A stretch of 64,000 nucleotides of DNA from Xanthomonas sacchari (GCF_040529065.1 NZ_CP132343.1:4853001-4917000); one strand, 5' to 3'; shown: positions 7,967 to 20,161, counted from the stretch's first letter. The notes: a model not told the origin generated them from the letters alone. A program made the numbers and translations.

Positions 7967-9247
7967 TCAGCGCTCGACGATCGCCACCACGCCCATGCCG
8001 CCGGCGGTGCAGATCGAGATCAGCGCGCGGCCACCGCCGCGTTCGACCAGTTGCTTGGCGACGGTGGCGACGATGCGCGCGCCGGTCGCGGCGAACGGAT
8101 GGCCAGTGGCCAGCGACGAGCCCACCGGATTGATCTTGGCCGGATCGATCTGCCCCAGCGGCGCGTCCAGGCCGAGCCGGGTGCGGCAGTAGTCCTCGCT
8201 CTCCCACGCGCGCAGGGTGCACAGCACCTGCGCGGCGAAGGCCTCGTGGATCTCGTAGATGTCGAAGTCCTGCAGGCGCAGGCCATGGCGCTTGAGCATC
8301 TCCGGCACGGCCACGGTCGGCGCCATCAGCAGGCCTTCGCCGTGCACGAAATCCACCGCCGACACCTGCGCATCGCGCAGGTAGGCCATCGGCACGTGGC
8401 CATGCGCCTGCGCCCATTCTTCCGAGGCCAGCAGCACCGCGGCGGCGCCGTCGGTGAGCGGAGTGGAATTGGCGGCGGTCAGGGTGCCGCGGCCGCTGAC
8501 CTTGTCGAAGGCCGGCTTCAGCGTGGCCAGCTTCTCCAGCGAGGTGTCCGCGCGCAGGATGTTGTCGCGCTCCACGCCGCGGAACGGCGCGATCAGGTCG
8601 GCGAAGAAGCCGCGCTCGTAGGCGGCGGCCAGCTTGTGGTGCGAGGACACCGCCCAGGCATCCTGCGAATCGCGCGAAATGTTCCACTGCTTGGCCATGT
8701 CCTCGCAGTGGTCGCCCATGCTCTTGCCGGTGCGCGGCTCGGCCACGCCCGGGAACTCGGGCTTGAGCTCGGCGAACTTGAAGCCGCGGGTCAGCGCGCG
8801 CAGCTTGTCGCCGGTGCTCTTGGCACGGTTGGCCGCCAGCAGCCGCGCGCGCAGCTTTTTGCCGTAGACGATCGGCACTTCGGAGGTGGTGTCCGAGCCG
8901 CCGCCGATGCCCGACTCGATCTGCCCCAGCGCGATCTTGTTGGCGACGGTGATGATGCTGTCCAGGCTGGTGCCGCAGGCGCGCTGCAGGGTGATGCCCG
9001 GGGTCAGCGGCGACAGCCCGGAGGACAGCGCCGCCTCGCGGCCCAGGTTCCAGTCGCTGGAGTGCTTGATTACCGCGCCCATCGCCACTTCGCCCAGCTG
9101 CTGCCCGTGCAGCCCGTAACGCTCGACCAGCGCGCCCAGCGTACGCACCGACATGCCGAGGTTCCCGACATCCGCATACGCCGTGTTCTGCCGGCAAAAC
9201 GGAATGCGGACGCCGCCGAGAATGGCGACGGGACGGGCTGCTGGCAT
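7967..9247 (-). CDS. Acetyl-CoA C-acyltransferase (thiolase, FadI-like)
   Basis: 426 residues. It carries out thiolytic cleavage of 3-ketoacyl-CoA in beta-oxidation, or the reverse condensation. The nucleophile Cys91 lies in L-Q-R-A-C-G-T-S. The His383 block G-H-P-F-A-A-T-G and the second Cys413 in I-C-T-A-G-G-M-G-V complete the catalytic set. The G-G-S-D-T-T-S-E segment resembles FadI and mitochondrial trifunctional beta subunits rather than FadA. No fadJ partner is next door. ATG 9247 is chosen; the frame opens 14 codons earlier. Confidence 0.93.
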   Translation of the reverse strand: MPAARPVAILGGVRIPFCRQNTAYADVGNLGMSVRTLGALVERYGLHGQQLGEVAMGAVIKHSSDWNLGREAALSSGLSPLTPGITLQRACGTSLDSIITVANKIALGQIESGIGGGSDTTSEVPIVYGKKLRARLLAANRAKSTGDKLRALTRGFKFAELKPEFPGVAEPRTGKSMGDHCEDMAKQWNISRDSQDAWAVSSHHKLAAAYERGFFADLIAPFRGVERDNILRADTSLEKLATLKPAFDKVSGRGTLTAANSTPLTDGAAAVLLASEEWAQAHGHVPMAYLRDAQVSAVDFVHGEGLLMAPTVAVPEMLKRHGLRLQDFDIYEIHEAFAAQVLCTLRAWESEDYCRTRLGLDAPLGQIDPAKINPVGSSLATGHPFAATGARIVATVAKQLVERGGGRALISICTAGGMGVVAIVER

Positions 9248-9352
9248 GGGATTACCTCGCGCGAGGGGAGTCGGGGACATGGCCTGCACGGTAGCGCAGG
9301 CATAATGAAGCGAGTGTAGCTATGCGCCCGCGACGGGCCAACCGCCAATCCC

Positions 9353-10240
9353 ATGACCCAAGCCTCCGCCAACCGCCACGCCCACGGGGTGATCGCCCTG
9401 GAACTGTCCTCCGGGCGCGAACCGGCGCAGCCGGCGCTGCCGCATGCGCAGGCCGCCGAACTGGCCGAGAAGGTCGGCCGCGACCTAGCGCAACTGGTGC
9501 CGGCGGTGCGCGAACTGGAACTGAGCCTGGCCGGCGCGCATTTCGACCCGGCCGAAGCGCTGCGTCCGGGCTGGCCGCTGCACCGGCGCCTGGAGGAACT
9601 CGCCGCCCGCGCGCCCGGCCGCGCCGAAGGCCCGCGGTTGCTGGCCTTCGGTACCGATGCCGACGGCAGTGTGCCGCTGCCGTTCCAGGCCGACCCTGGC
9701 CTGCGCGGCGGCGCGTTGCGGGTGGTGCCGTTCCTTCTCAGCGGCCCCGCCGACACCGTGCAGGCCGTAGCCGAAGCGCTGGAGGACGTGTTGCTGGCAC
9801 AGGGCATGGCGCAAGCGGACACCGCGCTGCTGGCACAGCAGGGCTTCGGCGCGCAGATCGAGCACGCCCGCTACCTGACCGGCAACGACCTGGCAGCGAT
9901 GATGTCGATGCAGTACGACAACCAGGGCCTGGCGCCGCTGTGGCCGCTGATCGAGACCGCGCTGCTGGCGCCGGACCAGGAAGAATGGCTGCAGTCCCCG
10001 CCCGAGCCGCTGCTGCGCTACCGCGAAGGCGAGGTGCGCATGGCGCTGTTCGACCCGGCCAGCTGGTGCGCGCACTACGCCTACGACCGCCAGGACTGCG
10101 AACGCCTGCAGCGGGTCTACGAGCAGTACCTGGCGCGCCAGCGGCAACTGGCCGCGGTGCTCGAAGCCCACGGCCTGCCGGTGCTGTACGTGCATTGCGA
10201 AAGCGGGCAGGACGCCAAGCAGGCGTTGCTTGCGGCTTGA
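9353..10240 (+). CDS. Conserved protein of unknown function
   Basis: 295 residues, soluble, with no signal peptide or membrane segment. It is mostly helical and acidic, with features such as FGTDADGSVPLPFQADPGL near residue 100 and a C-terminal Y-L-A-R-Q-R-Q-L-A-A-V-L-E-A-H helix. No catalytic motif or named domain is recognised. It diverges from the thiolase with about 105 bases between starts. It reads as a genuine gene because codon third positions are strongly GC throughout and the frame is uninterrupted. Confidence 0.75.
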   Translation: MTQASANRHAHGVIALELSSGREPAQPALPHAQAAELAEKVGRDLAQLVPAVRELELSLAGAHFDPAEALRPGWPLHRRLEELAARAPGRAEGPRLLAFGTDADGSVPLPFQADPGLRGGALRVVPFLLSGPADTVQAVAEALEDVLLAQGMAQADTALLAQQGFGAQIEHARYLTGNDLAAMMSMQYDNQGLAPLWPLIETALLAPDQEEWLQSPPEPLLRYREGEVRMALFDPASWCAHYAYDRQDCERLQRVYEQYLARQRQLAAVLEAHGLPVLYVHCESGQDAKQALLAA

Positions 10241-10452
10241 GCCGCCTCGGCAGATCCGGTGGCGTGTCACCGCCCGACCGGAGCAAGCGGGCCAGCGGTG
10301 ACCTGCGGGCAGGCGCGCGTTGCAGCGAGAAAGCGACGCCGGGCTGACGCGGCAACAGGCGGCCGCAACGGCATGTCGCAGCATCCGCGGCGCTATCCGG
10401 CACCGAGGGGTTGCAGCGGCGCAAACGAGCTTGATTTCCAGCGGGGACATCC

Positions 10453-11019
10453 ATGCACACCGTGTTGACCGTGGAAGCGCTGTGCGCGCGTCAGCAAGCG
10501 GGGGAACACCTCAAGTTCGTCCACTTCTGGGGGCATACGCCGAAACAGCCCGGCGCCATCGACCGCAGTTGCTTCAGCCAATGGTTCGAGGCGCCCTTCG
10601 TGCTCGATTCGGTGACCTATCCCACCGCCGAGCATTACATGATGGCCGGCAAGGCGCGGCTATTCGGCGATCACGCCGCCTGTGCCCGCATTCTGGCCGC
10701 CGCGCATCCCGGCGAGGCAAAGGCGATCGGGCGGGAGATCCAGGGTTTCGATGAATCCACCTGGCGCGACGCCCGCATGCAGTTGGTCATCGCGGGCAAC
10801 CTGGGCAAGTTCGGCCAGCACGCGGCGCTGAAAACCTTCCTGCTCGGGACCGGCGACAGGGTGCTGGTCGAAGCCAGTCCGGTCGATCGGATCTGGGGCA
10901 TCGGCCTGGCGGCGGACGACCCGCGCGCCGCCGGTCCCACGACGTGGCAGGGCGAGAACCTGCTGGGCTTCGCCCTGATGGAGGTCCGCCAGCGACTGGC
11001 GGAATCAGATCCTCGCTGA
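10453..11019 (+). CDS. NADAR family protein (YbiA-like N-glycosidase)
   Basis: 188 residues. The NADAR fold hallmarks are present: F-W-G-H near 28-31 and the catalytic region Y-P-T-A-E-H-Y-M-M-A-G-K-A near residues 56-68. The GNLGKFGQH block and the C-terminal W-G-I-G-L and G-E-N-L-L-G-F-A-L-M motifs are also there. Members such as YbiA hydrolyse N-glycosidic bonds in reactive riboflavin intermediates, and some remove ADP-ribose. Without a fused or adjacent toxin, a metabolite-repair role is the simpler reading. A GGGGA lies seven bases before the ATG. Confidence 0.9.
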   Translation: MHTVLTVEALCARQQAGEHLKFVHFWGHTPKQPGAIDRSCFSQWFEAPFVLDSVTYPTAEHYMMAGKARLFGDHAACARILAAAHPGEAKAIGREIQGFDESTWRDARMQLVIAGNLGKFGQHAALKTFLLGTGDRVLVEASPVDRIWGIGLAADDPRAAGPTTWQGENLLGFALMEVRQRLAESDPR

Positions 11020-11125
11020 GCGCGACACACGCCGCCGCTCTGCGGCATCCAGCCACGATCCGGCGCGACTTGAGCCGTTTGCCGGATATCAGCGCCCATC
11101 AGGCAAGTTCAGATCGAAGAAACGG

Positions 11126-11158
11126 CAAAACGGCGGCGCCCGCAACGCGGACGCCGCC
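11126..11158 (-). terminator. Rho-independent terminator after sodC pair
   Basis: On the minus strand GGCGGCGTCCGC pairs with GCGGGCGCCGCC (one mismatch, 3-base loop) and is followed by GTTTT. It lies 25 bases after the 11183 stop. Confidence 0.85.
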
Positions 11159-11182
11159 ATGAGAACGCCATCCAGCGTGCGC

Positions 11183-11809
11183 TTACTGCGCCGGCGCGGC
11201 CGCCGCGTCGCCCTTGATCACGCCGCAGGCCAGGCGGCCGCCGGCATTGCCGGTGGGCTGGCTCTTGTAGTCGTCCGGGTCGGCGTGGACGATCACCGCG
11301 TGGTTGAGTATGTCGAAGCCGTCGCCCTTGCCGATGTTGACGTTGTTGGACACCGCCGCATCGATGGTCGCCTTGCCTTCGGCGTCGGCCTTGAGGTTGG
11401 GCATGTCGCCGCCGTGGTGCGGATCGCTGCCGACCTGGCCGTGCTCGGTCTTGGCCGGGTTGAAGTGGCCGCCGGCGCTGCTGCCGTCGGGCGCACTGCA
11501 ATCGCCGAACTCGTGGATGTGGAAGCCGTGCTCGCTGTTCGGCTTGAGCCCGGTGATGGTGCCGGTGACATGCACGGCGCCGTCGACGGTGGTGAACTTG
11601 ACCTCGCCCGCCACTTCGTTGCCCTGGGTCGGGCTGAGCGCCGCGCTGGCGCTGCCGGTGGCGTTGCTGGCGGCCGGCGGCGCGCTCGCGGCCGGGGCGG
11701 CGGTGGGTTCGGGGGTTGCCGCCGGCGTGGCGGCGGGTTCTTCGCGCTTGCAGGCGCTCAGCGCCAGGGTGGTGGCCAGGAACAGCAGACTGGGAAGGGT
11801 ACGACGCAT
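11183..11809 (-). CDS. sodC: Cu/Zn superoxide dismutase (first of a tandem pair, lipoprotein)
   Basis: 208 residues. It converts periplasmic superoxide to peroxide and oxygen. An N-terminal lipoprotein signal (LALSAC, lipid Cys20) and an Ala/Pro linker to about residue 55 precede the SOD domain. Metal ligands are visible in G-F-H-I-H-E-F-G-D-C, D-P-H-H-G-G-D-M and H-A-D-P-D-D, with the electrostatic-loop Arg in G-G-R-L-A-C-G-V-I. It lies about 80 bases downstream of a second sodC on the same strand, and a terminator follows. Confidence 0.94.
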   Translation of the reverse strand: MRRTLPSLLFLATTLALSACKREEPAATPAATPEPTAAPAASAPPAASNATGSASAALSPTQGNEVAGEVKFTTVDGAVHVTGTITGLKPNSEHGFHIHEFGDCSAPDGSSAGGHFNPAKTEHGQVGSDPHHGGDMPNLKADAEGKATIDAAVSNNVNIGKGDGFDILNHAVIVHADPDDYKSQPTGNAGGRLACGVIKGDAAAAPAQ

Positions 11810-11887
11810 GGGGTTCTCCTTCGTTGCAGAGCCGCGGAATGCGGACGGACCTCCCAGGCGGACCCGGGCGGAAGTAGCGATGCGGGG

Positions 11888-12475
11888 TCAGCGCAGCGGA
11901 CGGATCACGCCGCACGCCACGCGCGCGCCGGCGTTGCCGGCCGGCTGGCTGTGGTAGTCGTCCGGATCGGCATGCGCGACCAGCGCGCGGCCGACGATGT
12001 CGTTGGCCGCGCCGCCGCCGAGCACCACACCGTGCAACAGCACGTCGACCTGCGCGGTGCCGTCGGCATTGGCGTTGAGGTTGTCCATGTCGCCGGCATG
12101 GTGCGGGCCGCTGCCGGCGCGGCCGTGCGGGGCACCGAGCGGATTGAAGTGGCCGCCTGCGCTGCTGGCGTCGGCCGCGCTGCAGTCGCCGCGCTCGTGC
12201 ACGTGGAAGGCGAAGCTGCGGTTGGGCTGCAGACCGCCGAGCGTGCCGGTGATGCGCACGCCACCGGGCGCGGCAACCAGGGACAGCTTGCCGCTGACCA
12301 GGCTGCCGGAGGCCGGCGCCAGCACGGCCTGCGCCTGCTGCACGGTGCCGGCGCTGGCCAGCGGCGGCGCCTTGGGTGGCGGCGGCGGCGGCGGGGCCTT
12401 GGGGGGCGCGCTGCTGCACGCGGCCAGCATCAACAAGGCGCTCGCGGCGAGGGGCAATCCATAACGCATCGACAT
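11888..12475 (-). CDS. sodC: Cu/Zn superoxide dismutase (second of a tandem pair, lipoprotein)
   Basis: 195 residues, paralogous to the adjacent gene. The lipoprotein signal ends in L-A-A-C (Cys20) and is followed by a polyproline tether PPKAPPPPPPPKAPP. The SOD domain keeps F-H-V-H-E-R-G-D-C, G-P-H-H-A-G-D-M, H-A-D-P-D-D-Y and the A-R-V-A-C-G-V-I end. The mature domains differ enough that the duplication looks old. It is likely anchored to the outer membrane facing the periplasm. An upstream ATG pair (MSMR) makes the exact start uncertain by two codons. Confidence 0.93.
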   Translation of the reverse strand: MSMRYGLPLAASALLMLAACSSAPPKAPPPPPPPKAPPLASAGTVQQAQAVLAPASGSLVSGKLSLVAAPGGVRITGTLGGLQPNRSFAFHVHERGDCSAADASSAGGHFNPLGAPHGRAGSGPHHAGDMDNLNANADGTAQVDVLLHGVVLGGGAANDIVGRALVAHADPDDYHSQPAGNAGARVACGVIRPLR

Positions 12476-12561
12476 CGACTCCTGTGGCAGGGCGAAACTA
12501 GAGGGGCGGCCGTGCAGACCTCATGAAGGCGCACGGCGTGCAGTCTAGTTGGGTGCGATTG

Positions 12562-12652
12562 GGGATTGGGGATTCGGGATTGGGGATTGGGGATTGGGGA
12601 TTGGGGATTCGGGATTCGGGATTCGGGATTCGGGATTCGGGATTCGGGATTC
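12562..12652. repeat. Thirteen tandem 7-bp units (GGGATTG/GGGATTC)
   Basis: Perfect head-to-tail heptamers: six mixed units (GGGATTG with one GGGATTC) then seven GGGATTC. It lies between the sodC pair and the end of ntrC. An inverted array of four units is at 12758-12785, so the pair can form a long imperfect hairpin around a 105-base core. The 316-base gap 12476-12791 holds nothing else that looks coding. Confidence 0.95.
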
Positions 12653-12757
12653 GCAGGAGCGTAGCGCCACGCGGTTCGGCGCGATGGCCCGTGCACCATG
12701 CGGCAGCACGCGTCCATGCAGCGGGCGATGCCCGCCCGCACGTGGGGCCGCCGTTGC

Positions 12758-12791
12758 GAATCCCCAATCCCCAATCCCCAATCCCCGCCCC
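12758..12791. repeat. Inverted heptamer array abutting the ntrC stop
   Basis: Four AATCCC-type heptamers (12758-12785) followed by CGCCCC (12786-12791). This ends exactly at the ntrC stop codon, so read on the minus strand the gene runs TGA, GGGGCG, then GGGATT units. The same junction recurs at the phospholipase D stop near 26097. Confidence 0.93.
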
Positions 12792-14222
<1,431 letters not shown>

Positions 14223-14232
14223 CGCGGTGCTC

Positions 14233-15264
14233 CTAATCGGTATCCGCTGCGCTCTGCGGCAGCAGCAGGGTGAACACGGTGTGGCCGGGGCGGGAACGGT
14301 AGGTCAGCGAGCCGGCATGCTCGCGCGCCACCTGCTGCGCCAGTGCCAGGCCCAGGCCGCTGCCTTCGGCGCGGCCGCTGACCAGCGGCAGGAACAGGTG
14401 TTCGGCCAGTTCCTCGGGCACGCCGCGGCCGTCGTCGACGATCTCCAGGCGCAGGCCGCGCGCGTGCACGCGGTCGCGGATGCGCTGGCCGTGCTCGACG
14501 CGGGTGCGCAGGGTGACCTGCGCGGCACCGGCCTGGATCGCGTTGCGCACCAGGTTCCACACCGCCTGGGTGAGGCGGTCGGCATCGCCAAGGAATTCGG
14601 GGATGCTGGGGTCGTAGTCGCGTTGCAGGCGCACCGACCAGCCGCCTTCGTTCTCGGCCAGGCGCAGCACCCGCTCCAGCACCGCGTGGATGTTGAGCAT
14701 GGCATGCGGGCGTGCCGGCGCCGGCGACAGCAATTGGTCGAGCAGGCTGTTGAGGCGCTCGATCTCCGCGCCGATCAGCTCGATCAGTTCGCGCTCGTCC
14801 TCGTCGCGGTGCTGGGCGCGGCGCGCCAGCAGCTGGGCGGCGCCCTTGAGCCCGGCCAGCGGATTGCGCAGTTCGTGGGCCAGGCCCTTCAGCGCCGCGC
14901 TGAGCGCGTTCGGCAGGGCCTGTGCCGGGTCCGGCGTGGGGAACTCGTCGACCGGGTGCGCTTCCAGCAGCCAGCCGCCGTCGTCCAGCCGCGACAGCCA
15001 GCCCTCGGCGAAGCGCGGGGGTTCGCCGGGCACGGCCAGGGCCATGCGGTGCAGGCGCAGCACGTCGCGCTCGTCGTTGCGCAGGAACCGGGCCAGCGCG
15101 TCGCCCTGCACTTCCAGCGAGGCCAGCGGCTGGTCGAGCAGGCGCCGCACGCTGACCCCGAGCCAGCGCGCGAAGGCGGGGTTGGCGCCGCGCAGGCGGC
15201 CGTCGCCATCGGCCCAGACCACCGGGGTACCGAGGGCGGAAAGCGGGGGCGGCGGGGTGTTCAT
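14233..15264 (-). CDS. ntrB: Nitrogen regulation sensor kinase NtrB
   Basis: 343 residues. A PAS domain (about 10-115) is followed by the dimerisation/phospho-acceptor helix with H-E-L-R-N-P-L. The ATPase domain has the N box N-L-V-R-N-A-I-Q, the G1 box D-D-G-R-G-V-P and the G2 box G-S-G-L-G-L-A. There is no membrane segment, as expected for a cytoplasmic kinase controlled by PII. The start is either ATG 15264 or 15270. An NtrC-type palindrome at 15271-15287 abuts the start and occupies the ribosome-site region, which points to autorepression. Confidence 0.95.
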   Translation of the reverse strand: MNTPPPPLSALGTPVVWADGDGRLRGANPAFARWLGVSVRRLLDQPLASLEVQGDALARFLRNDERDVLRLHRMALAVPGEPPRFAEGWLSRLDDGGWLLEAHPVDEFPTPDPAQALPNALSAALKGLAHELRNPLAGLKGAAQLLARRAQHRDEDERELIELIGAEIERLNSLLDQLLSPAPARPHAMLNIHAVLERVLRLAENEGGWSVRLQRDYDPSIPEFLGDADRLTQAVWNLVRNAIQAGAAQVTLRTRVEHGQRIRDRVHARGLRLEIVDDGRGVPEELAEHLFLPLVSGRAEGSGLGLALAQQVAREHAGSLTYRSRPGHTVFTLLLPQSAADTD

Positions 15265-15270
15265 GCGCAT

Positions 15271-15287
15271 TGCACCAATGTAGTGCA
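15271..15287. promoter_or_regulatory. NtrC-binding box at the ntrB start
   Basis: TGCACCAATGTAGTGCA fits the NtrC consensus GCAC-N7-GTGC. It touches the ntrB start codon, so bound NtrC should block transcription or translation of ntrBC, as NtrC does at glnLp in enterobacteria. No sigma-54 element was found beside it. Confidence 0.75.
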
Positions 15288-15598
15288 AAGCCAGGCAGGC
15301 GGCACGGGCGAGCGGCGCACGACACGTCCCCTGCCGTTGCGGATGGCGCGGCGTGCAGCCGCCTGCGGACCGGGTGACGCCAGCACCGGACCTTGCAACG
15401 CGACGCAGCCAGGAATCTTGCGGAAAGCCGGGGGTGTGGCGAGGCGAATGGCCACGCGGAATACCTCGATCTTTTGAGAATGGCCGGCGCTTCCCCCCAG
15501 GAAGCGCCGGCGAAGGCCGCGGGTGCGTGGGCCGGCCACCAGCGCCGGCCACACGTACTGCGACAAGGCCCGCGACCGCCGTCGCGGGCCGGCGAAAC
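15288..15598. other. ntrB-amtB intergenic region with two hairpins
   Basis: No gene is seen. Hairpins lie at 15483-15511 (12-bp stem, GCCGGCGCTTCC) and 15567-15590 (10-bp stem, GGCCCGCGAC). The second sits 8 bases after the amtB stop and is the likelier end of the glnK-amtB transcript; neither has a T tract. A promoter for ntrBC should lie here but no clear -35/-10 pair was found. Confidence 0.55.
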
Positions 15599-17038
15599 TC
15601 ACAACTCGTAGGCGGATTCGCCATGCGAGGTGATGTCCAGGCCCTCGCGCTCGGCGTCTTCCGGCACGCGCAGGCCGATCACCAGCTTGGCGATCAGGAA
15701 GCCGACCACCGAGACCACGCCGATCCAGCCGACGGTGATCAGCACGCCTTCGGCCTGCACCACCAACTGCTTGCCCATGGTCATGCCCTCGGCGTAGCCC
15801 ATGCCACCCAGCGCCTTGTCGGTGAACACGCCGGTGAGGATCGCACCGACGATGCCGCCGACGCCGTGCACGCCGAACACGTCCAAGGTGTCGTCGGCAT
15901 TGAGCAGCTTCTTCAGCCCGGTCACGCCCCACACGCAGATCACGCCGGCGGCCACGCCGATGGCGATCGCGCCGAACGGCCCCACGGTACCGGCGGCCGG
16001 GGTGATGCCGACCAGGCCGGCGACCATGCCCGAGGCCACGCCCAGCGCCGAGGACTTGCCCTTGATCACCTTCTCCGTCAGCGACCAGGCCAGCACCGCC
16101 GCGGCGGTGGCCAGCAGGGTGTTGAGGAAGGCCAGCGCCGCGGTGGCGTTGGCTTCCAGCGCCGAACCGGCGTTGAAGCCGAACCAGCCCACCCACAGCA
16201 GCGAGGCACCGACGAAGGTCAGGGTCACGTTGTGCGGCTTCATCGCGGTGTGGCCGAAGCCCAGGCGCTTGCCGACGAAGTAGGACCCGACCAGGCCGGC
16301 CACGCCGGCGTTGATGTGGACCACGGTGCCGCCGGCGAAGTCCAGCGCGCCCTTGCCGAACAGGAAGCCCGGAGCCGACCACACCATGTGCGCCAGCGGC
16401 AGGTAGCCGAAGGTGAACCAGATGACCACGAACAGCAGCACCGCGGCGAACTTCACCCGCTCGGCGAAGGCGCCGACGATCAGCGCGCCGGTGATGCCGG
16501 CGAAGGTCAGCTGGAAGGCGACGAACACGTACTCCGGCAGCTTGAAGCCCTTGGAGAAGGTGTCGGCCAGCGTGGTGGTGTCGACGCCGGCCAGCAGCGC
16601 CTTGTGCAGCGTGCCGATGAACGGACCGCCGTCGGCGAACGCCAGGCTGTAGCCGTACACCACCCACAGCACCGCGATCAGCGAGAACACCACGCCGACC
16701 TGGATCAGCACCGACAGCACGTTCTTGGCGCGCACCATGCCGCCGTAGAACAGCGCCAGGCCGGGCACCACCATCATCAGCACCAGCAGTGTGGAGGTGA
16801 GCATCCAGGCGACGTCGCCCTTGTCTACCACCGGCGCGGGCGTGGCCGCGGCCGGCGCGGCCGCCGGTGCTGGCGGTGGCGTCAGTTGTTCGGTGACCAC
16901 GTCCGGCGTCGGCGCCGGGGTGACTTCGGCCTGGGCGAAGGCATTGCCGGGCACGCCGACCGCCATCGCGCTGACCAGCATCAGCATGCATACCGCATAG
17001 AACCGGGCCTTCCACCCGGCGAACAGACCTGTCTTCAT
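15599..17038 (-). CDS. amtB: Ammonium transporter AmtB
   Basis: 479 residues. It conducts ammonium across the inner membrane as a trimer. A signal peptide (about 1-35, ending AFA-Q) and a Pro/Ala linker precede the Amt fold with eleven expected helices, starting V-A-W-M-L-T-S-T. Family blocks include P-G-L-A-L-F-Y-G-G-M-V-R, L-D-F-A-G-G-T-V-V-H-I-N-A-G and the V-H-G-V-G-G-I-V-G segment with the twin-His region. The gene starts 19 bases after the PII gene, the classic glnK-amtB pairing in which PII plugs the channel. Confidence 0.95.
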   Translation of the reverse strand: MKTGLFAGWKARFYAVCMLMLVSAMAVGVPGNAFAQAEVTPAPTPDVVTEQLTPPPAPAAAPAAATPAPVVDKGDVAWMLTSTLLVLMMVVPGLALFYGGMVRAKNVLSVLIQVGVVFSLIAVLWVVYGYSLAFADGGPFIGTLHKALLAGVDTTTLADTFSKGFKLPEYVFVAFQLTFAGITGALIVGAFAERVKFAAVLLFVVIWFTFGYLPLAHMVWSAPGFLFGKGALDFAGGTVVHINAGVAGLVGSYFVGKRLGFGHTAMKPHNVTLTFVGASLLWVGWFGFNAGSALEANATAALAFLNTLLATAAAVLAWSLTEKVIKGKSSALGVASGMVAGLVGITPAAGTVGPFGAIAIGVAAGVICVWGVTGLKKLLNADDTLDVFGVHGVGGIVGAILTGVFTDKALGGMGYAEGMTMGKQLVVQAEGVLITVGWIGVVSVVGFLIAKLVIGLRVPEDAEREGLDITSHGESAYEL

Positions 17039-17057
17039 GAAGGGCTCCAAGGTGGGG

Positions 17058-19131
<2,074 letters not shown>

Positions 19132-19171
19132 TCGATGCAACCTCGGGTTGTGAAGGGCGTGGGCGAGTATC

Positions 19172-19187
19172 AGCAATCGCCATGCCA
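19172..19187 (-). promoter_or_regulatory. Sigma-54 (-24/-12) promoter of glnA
   Basis: Minus strand TGGCATGGCGATTGCT matches TGGCAC-N5-TTGCW with one change. It predicts a start site near 19161, giving a 30-base leader. Confidence 0.85.
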
Positions 19188-19250
19188 AGCGTGTGGCACT
19201 CACAAGCCCTTGATTCTGCTGAAGCGTGCACGCGAACGATGCAAATGCAC

Positions 19251-19267
19251 TGCACTTTTGTGGTGCA
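19251..19267. promoter_or_regulatory. NtrC box 1 upstream of glnA
   Basis: TGCACTTTTGTGGTGCA fits GCAC-N7-GTGC with symmetric flanks. It is centred about 98 bases upstream of the predicted sigma-54 start site, in enhancer range. Confidence 0.87.
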
Positions 19268-19280
19268 TTCACACCTGAAC

Positions 19281-19295
19281 GCACCAAACTTGTGC
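19281..19295. promoter_or_regulatory. NtrC box 2 upstream of glnA
   Basis: GCACCAAACTTGTGC, again GCAC-N7-GTGC. It is centred about 127 bases from the predicted glnA start and 29 bases from box 1, roughly three helical turns, allowing cooperative binding on one face. It is 62 bases before uppP on the other strand. Confidence 0.8.
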
Positions 19296-19357
19296 GCATG
19301 GAGGATGCTCTATCCTTGCGCAGCTTTCCCCTCCCCCAAAACGCGACCCTCTCCTCC

Positions 19358-20149
19358 ATGAGCGATCTGTTGTCGGCCCTGCTGCTGGGCATCATCGAAG
19401 GCCTGACCGAATTCCTGCCCATCTCCAGCACCGGGCACCTGTTGATCGCCGAGCGCTGGCTCGGCCACCGTTCCGACTTCTTCAACATCGTGATCCAGGC
19501 CGGCGCAATCCTGGCGACCACCCTGGTGTTCCGGCAGCGCCTGTGGGACCTGGCCACCGGCCTGGGCGACCGCGCCAACCGCGACTACGCATTCAAGCTG
19601 GGCGCGGCCTTCCTGGTCACCGCGGTGGTCGGCCTGGTGGTGCGCAAGGCCGGCTGGCAGTTGCCCGACAGCGTGCAACCGGTGGCGTGGGCGCTGGTGA
19701 TCGGCGGCGTGTGGATGCTGGTGGCCGAGTACTTCGCCGCGCGCCTGCCCGAGCGCGAGACGGTGACCTGGACGGTGGCCATCGCGGTCGGCCTGGCGCA
19801 GGTGGTGGCCGGCGTGTTCCCCGGCACCTCGCGGTCGGCGGCGACGATCTTCCTGGCGATGCTGCTGGGCCTGAGCAAGCGCTCGGCCGCGGCCGAGTTC
19901 GCCTTCCTGGTCGGCATTCCGACCATGTTCGCGGCCAGCGCCTACTCGTTCCTGGAGCTGTACAAGGATGGCGGCCTGGGCAGCGAGAACTGGGGCGACG
20001 TGGCGCTGGCCTTCGTCGCCTCGATGGTCACCGGCTTCGTGGTGGTGAAGTGGCTGCTGGGCTACATCAAGTCGCACCGCTTCACCGCCTTCGCGGTGTA
20101 CCGCATCGTGCTGGGCGCGGCGCTGCTGCTGTGGTTGCCGGCGGCGTGA
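19358..20149 (+). CDS. uppP: Undecaprenyl-diphosphate phosphatase
   Basis: 263 residues, an inner-membrane protein with about eight helices. It recycles the undecaprenyl lipid carrier for peptidoglycan synthesis; overexpression gives bacitracin resistance (BacA). The two catalytic regions are clear: [17 protein letters not shown] near residues 11-27 and the P-G-T-S-R-S loop near 160-165. It is divergent from glnA and shares the intergenic region with its NtrC sites. ATG 19358 is chosen because the helix-1 motif then starts at the usual position. Confidence 0.95.
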   Translation: MSDLLSALLLGIIEGLTEFLPISSTGHLLIAERWLGHRSDFFNIVIQAGAILATTLVFRQRLWDLATGLGDRANRDYAFKLGAAFLVTAVVGLVVRKAGWQLPDSVQPVAWALVIGGVWMLVAEYFAARLPERETVTWTVAIAVGLAQVVAGVFPGTSRSAATIFLAMLLGLSKRSAAAEFAFLVGIPTMFAASAYSFLELYKDGGLGSENWGDVALAFVASMVTGFVVVKWLLGYIKSHRFTAFAVYRIVLGAALLLWLPAA

Positions 20150-20161
20150 GGGGTTGAGTGG

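Noticed and set aside
12562-12652. Heptamer array considered as a CRISPR array
   Set aside because: The unit is 7 bases with no spacers and no cas genes are present.
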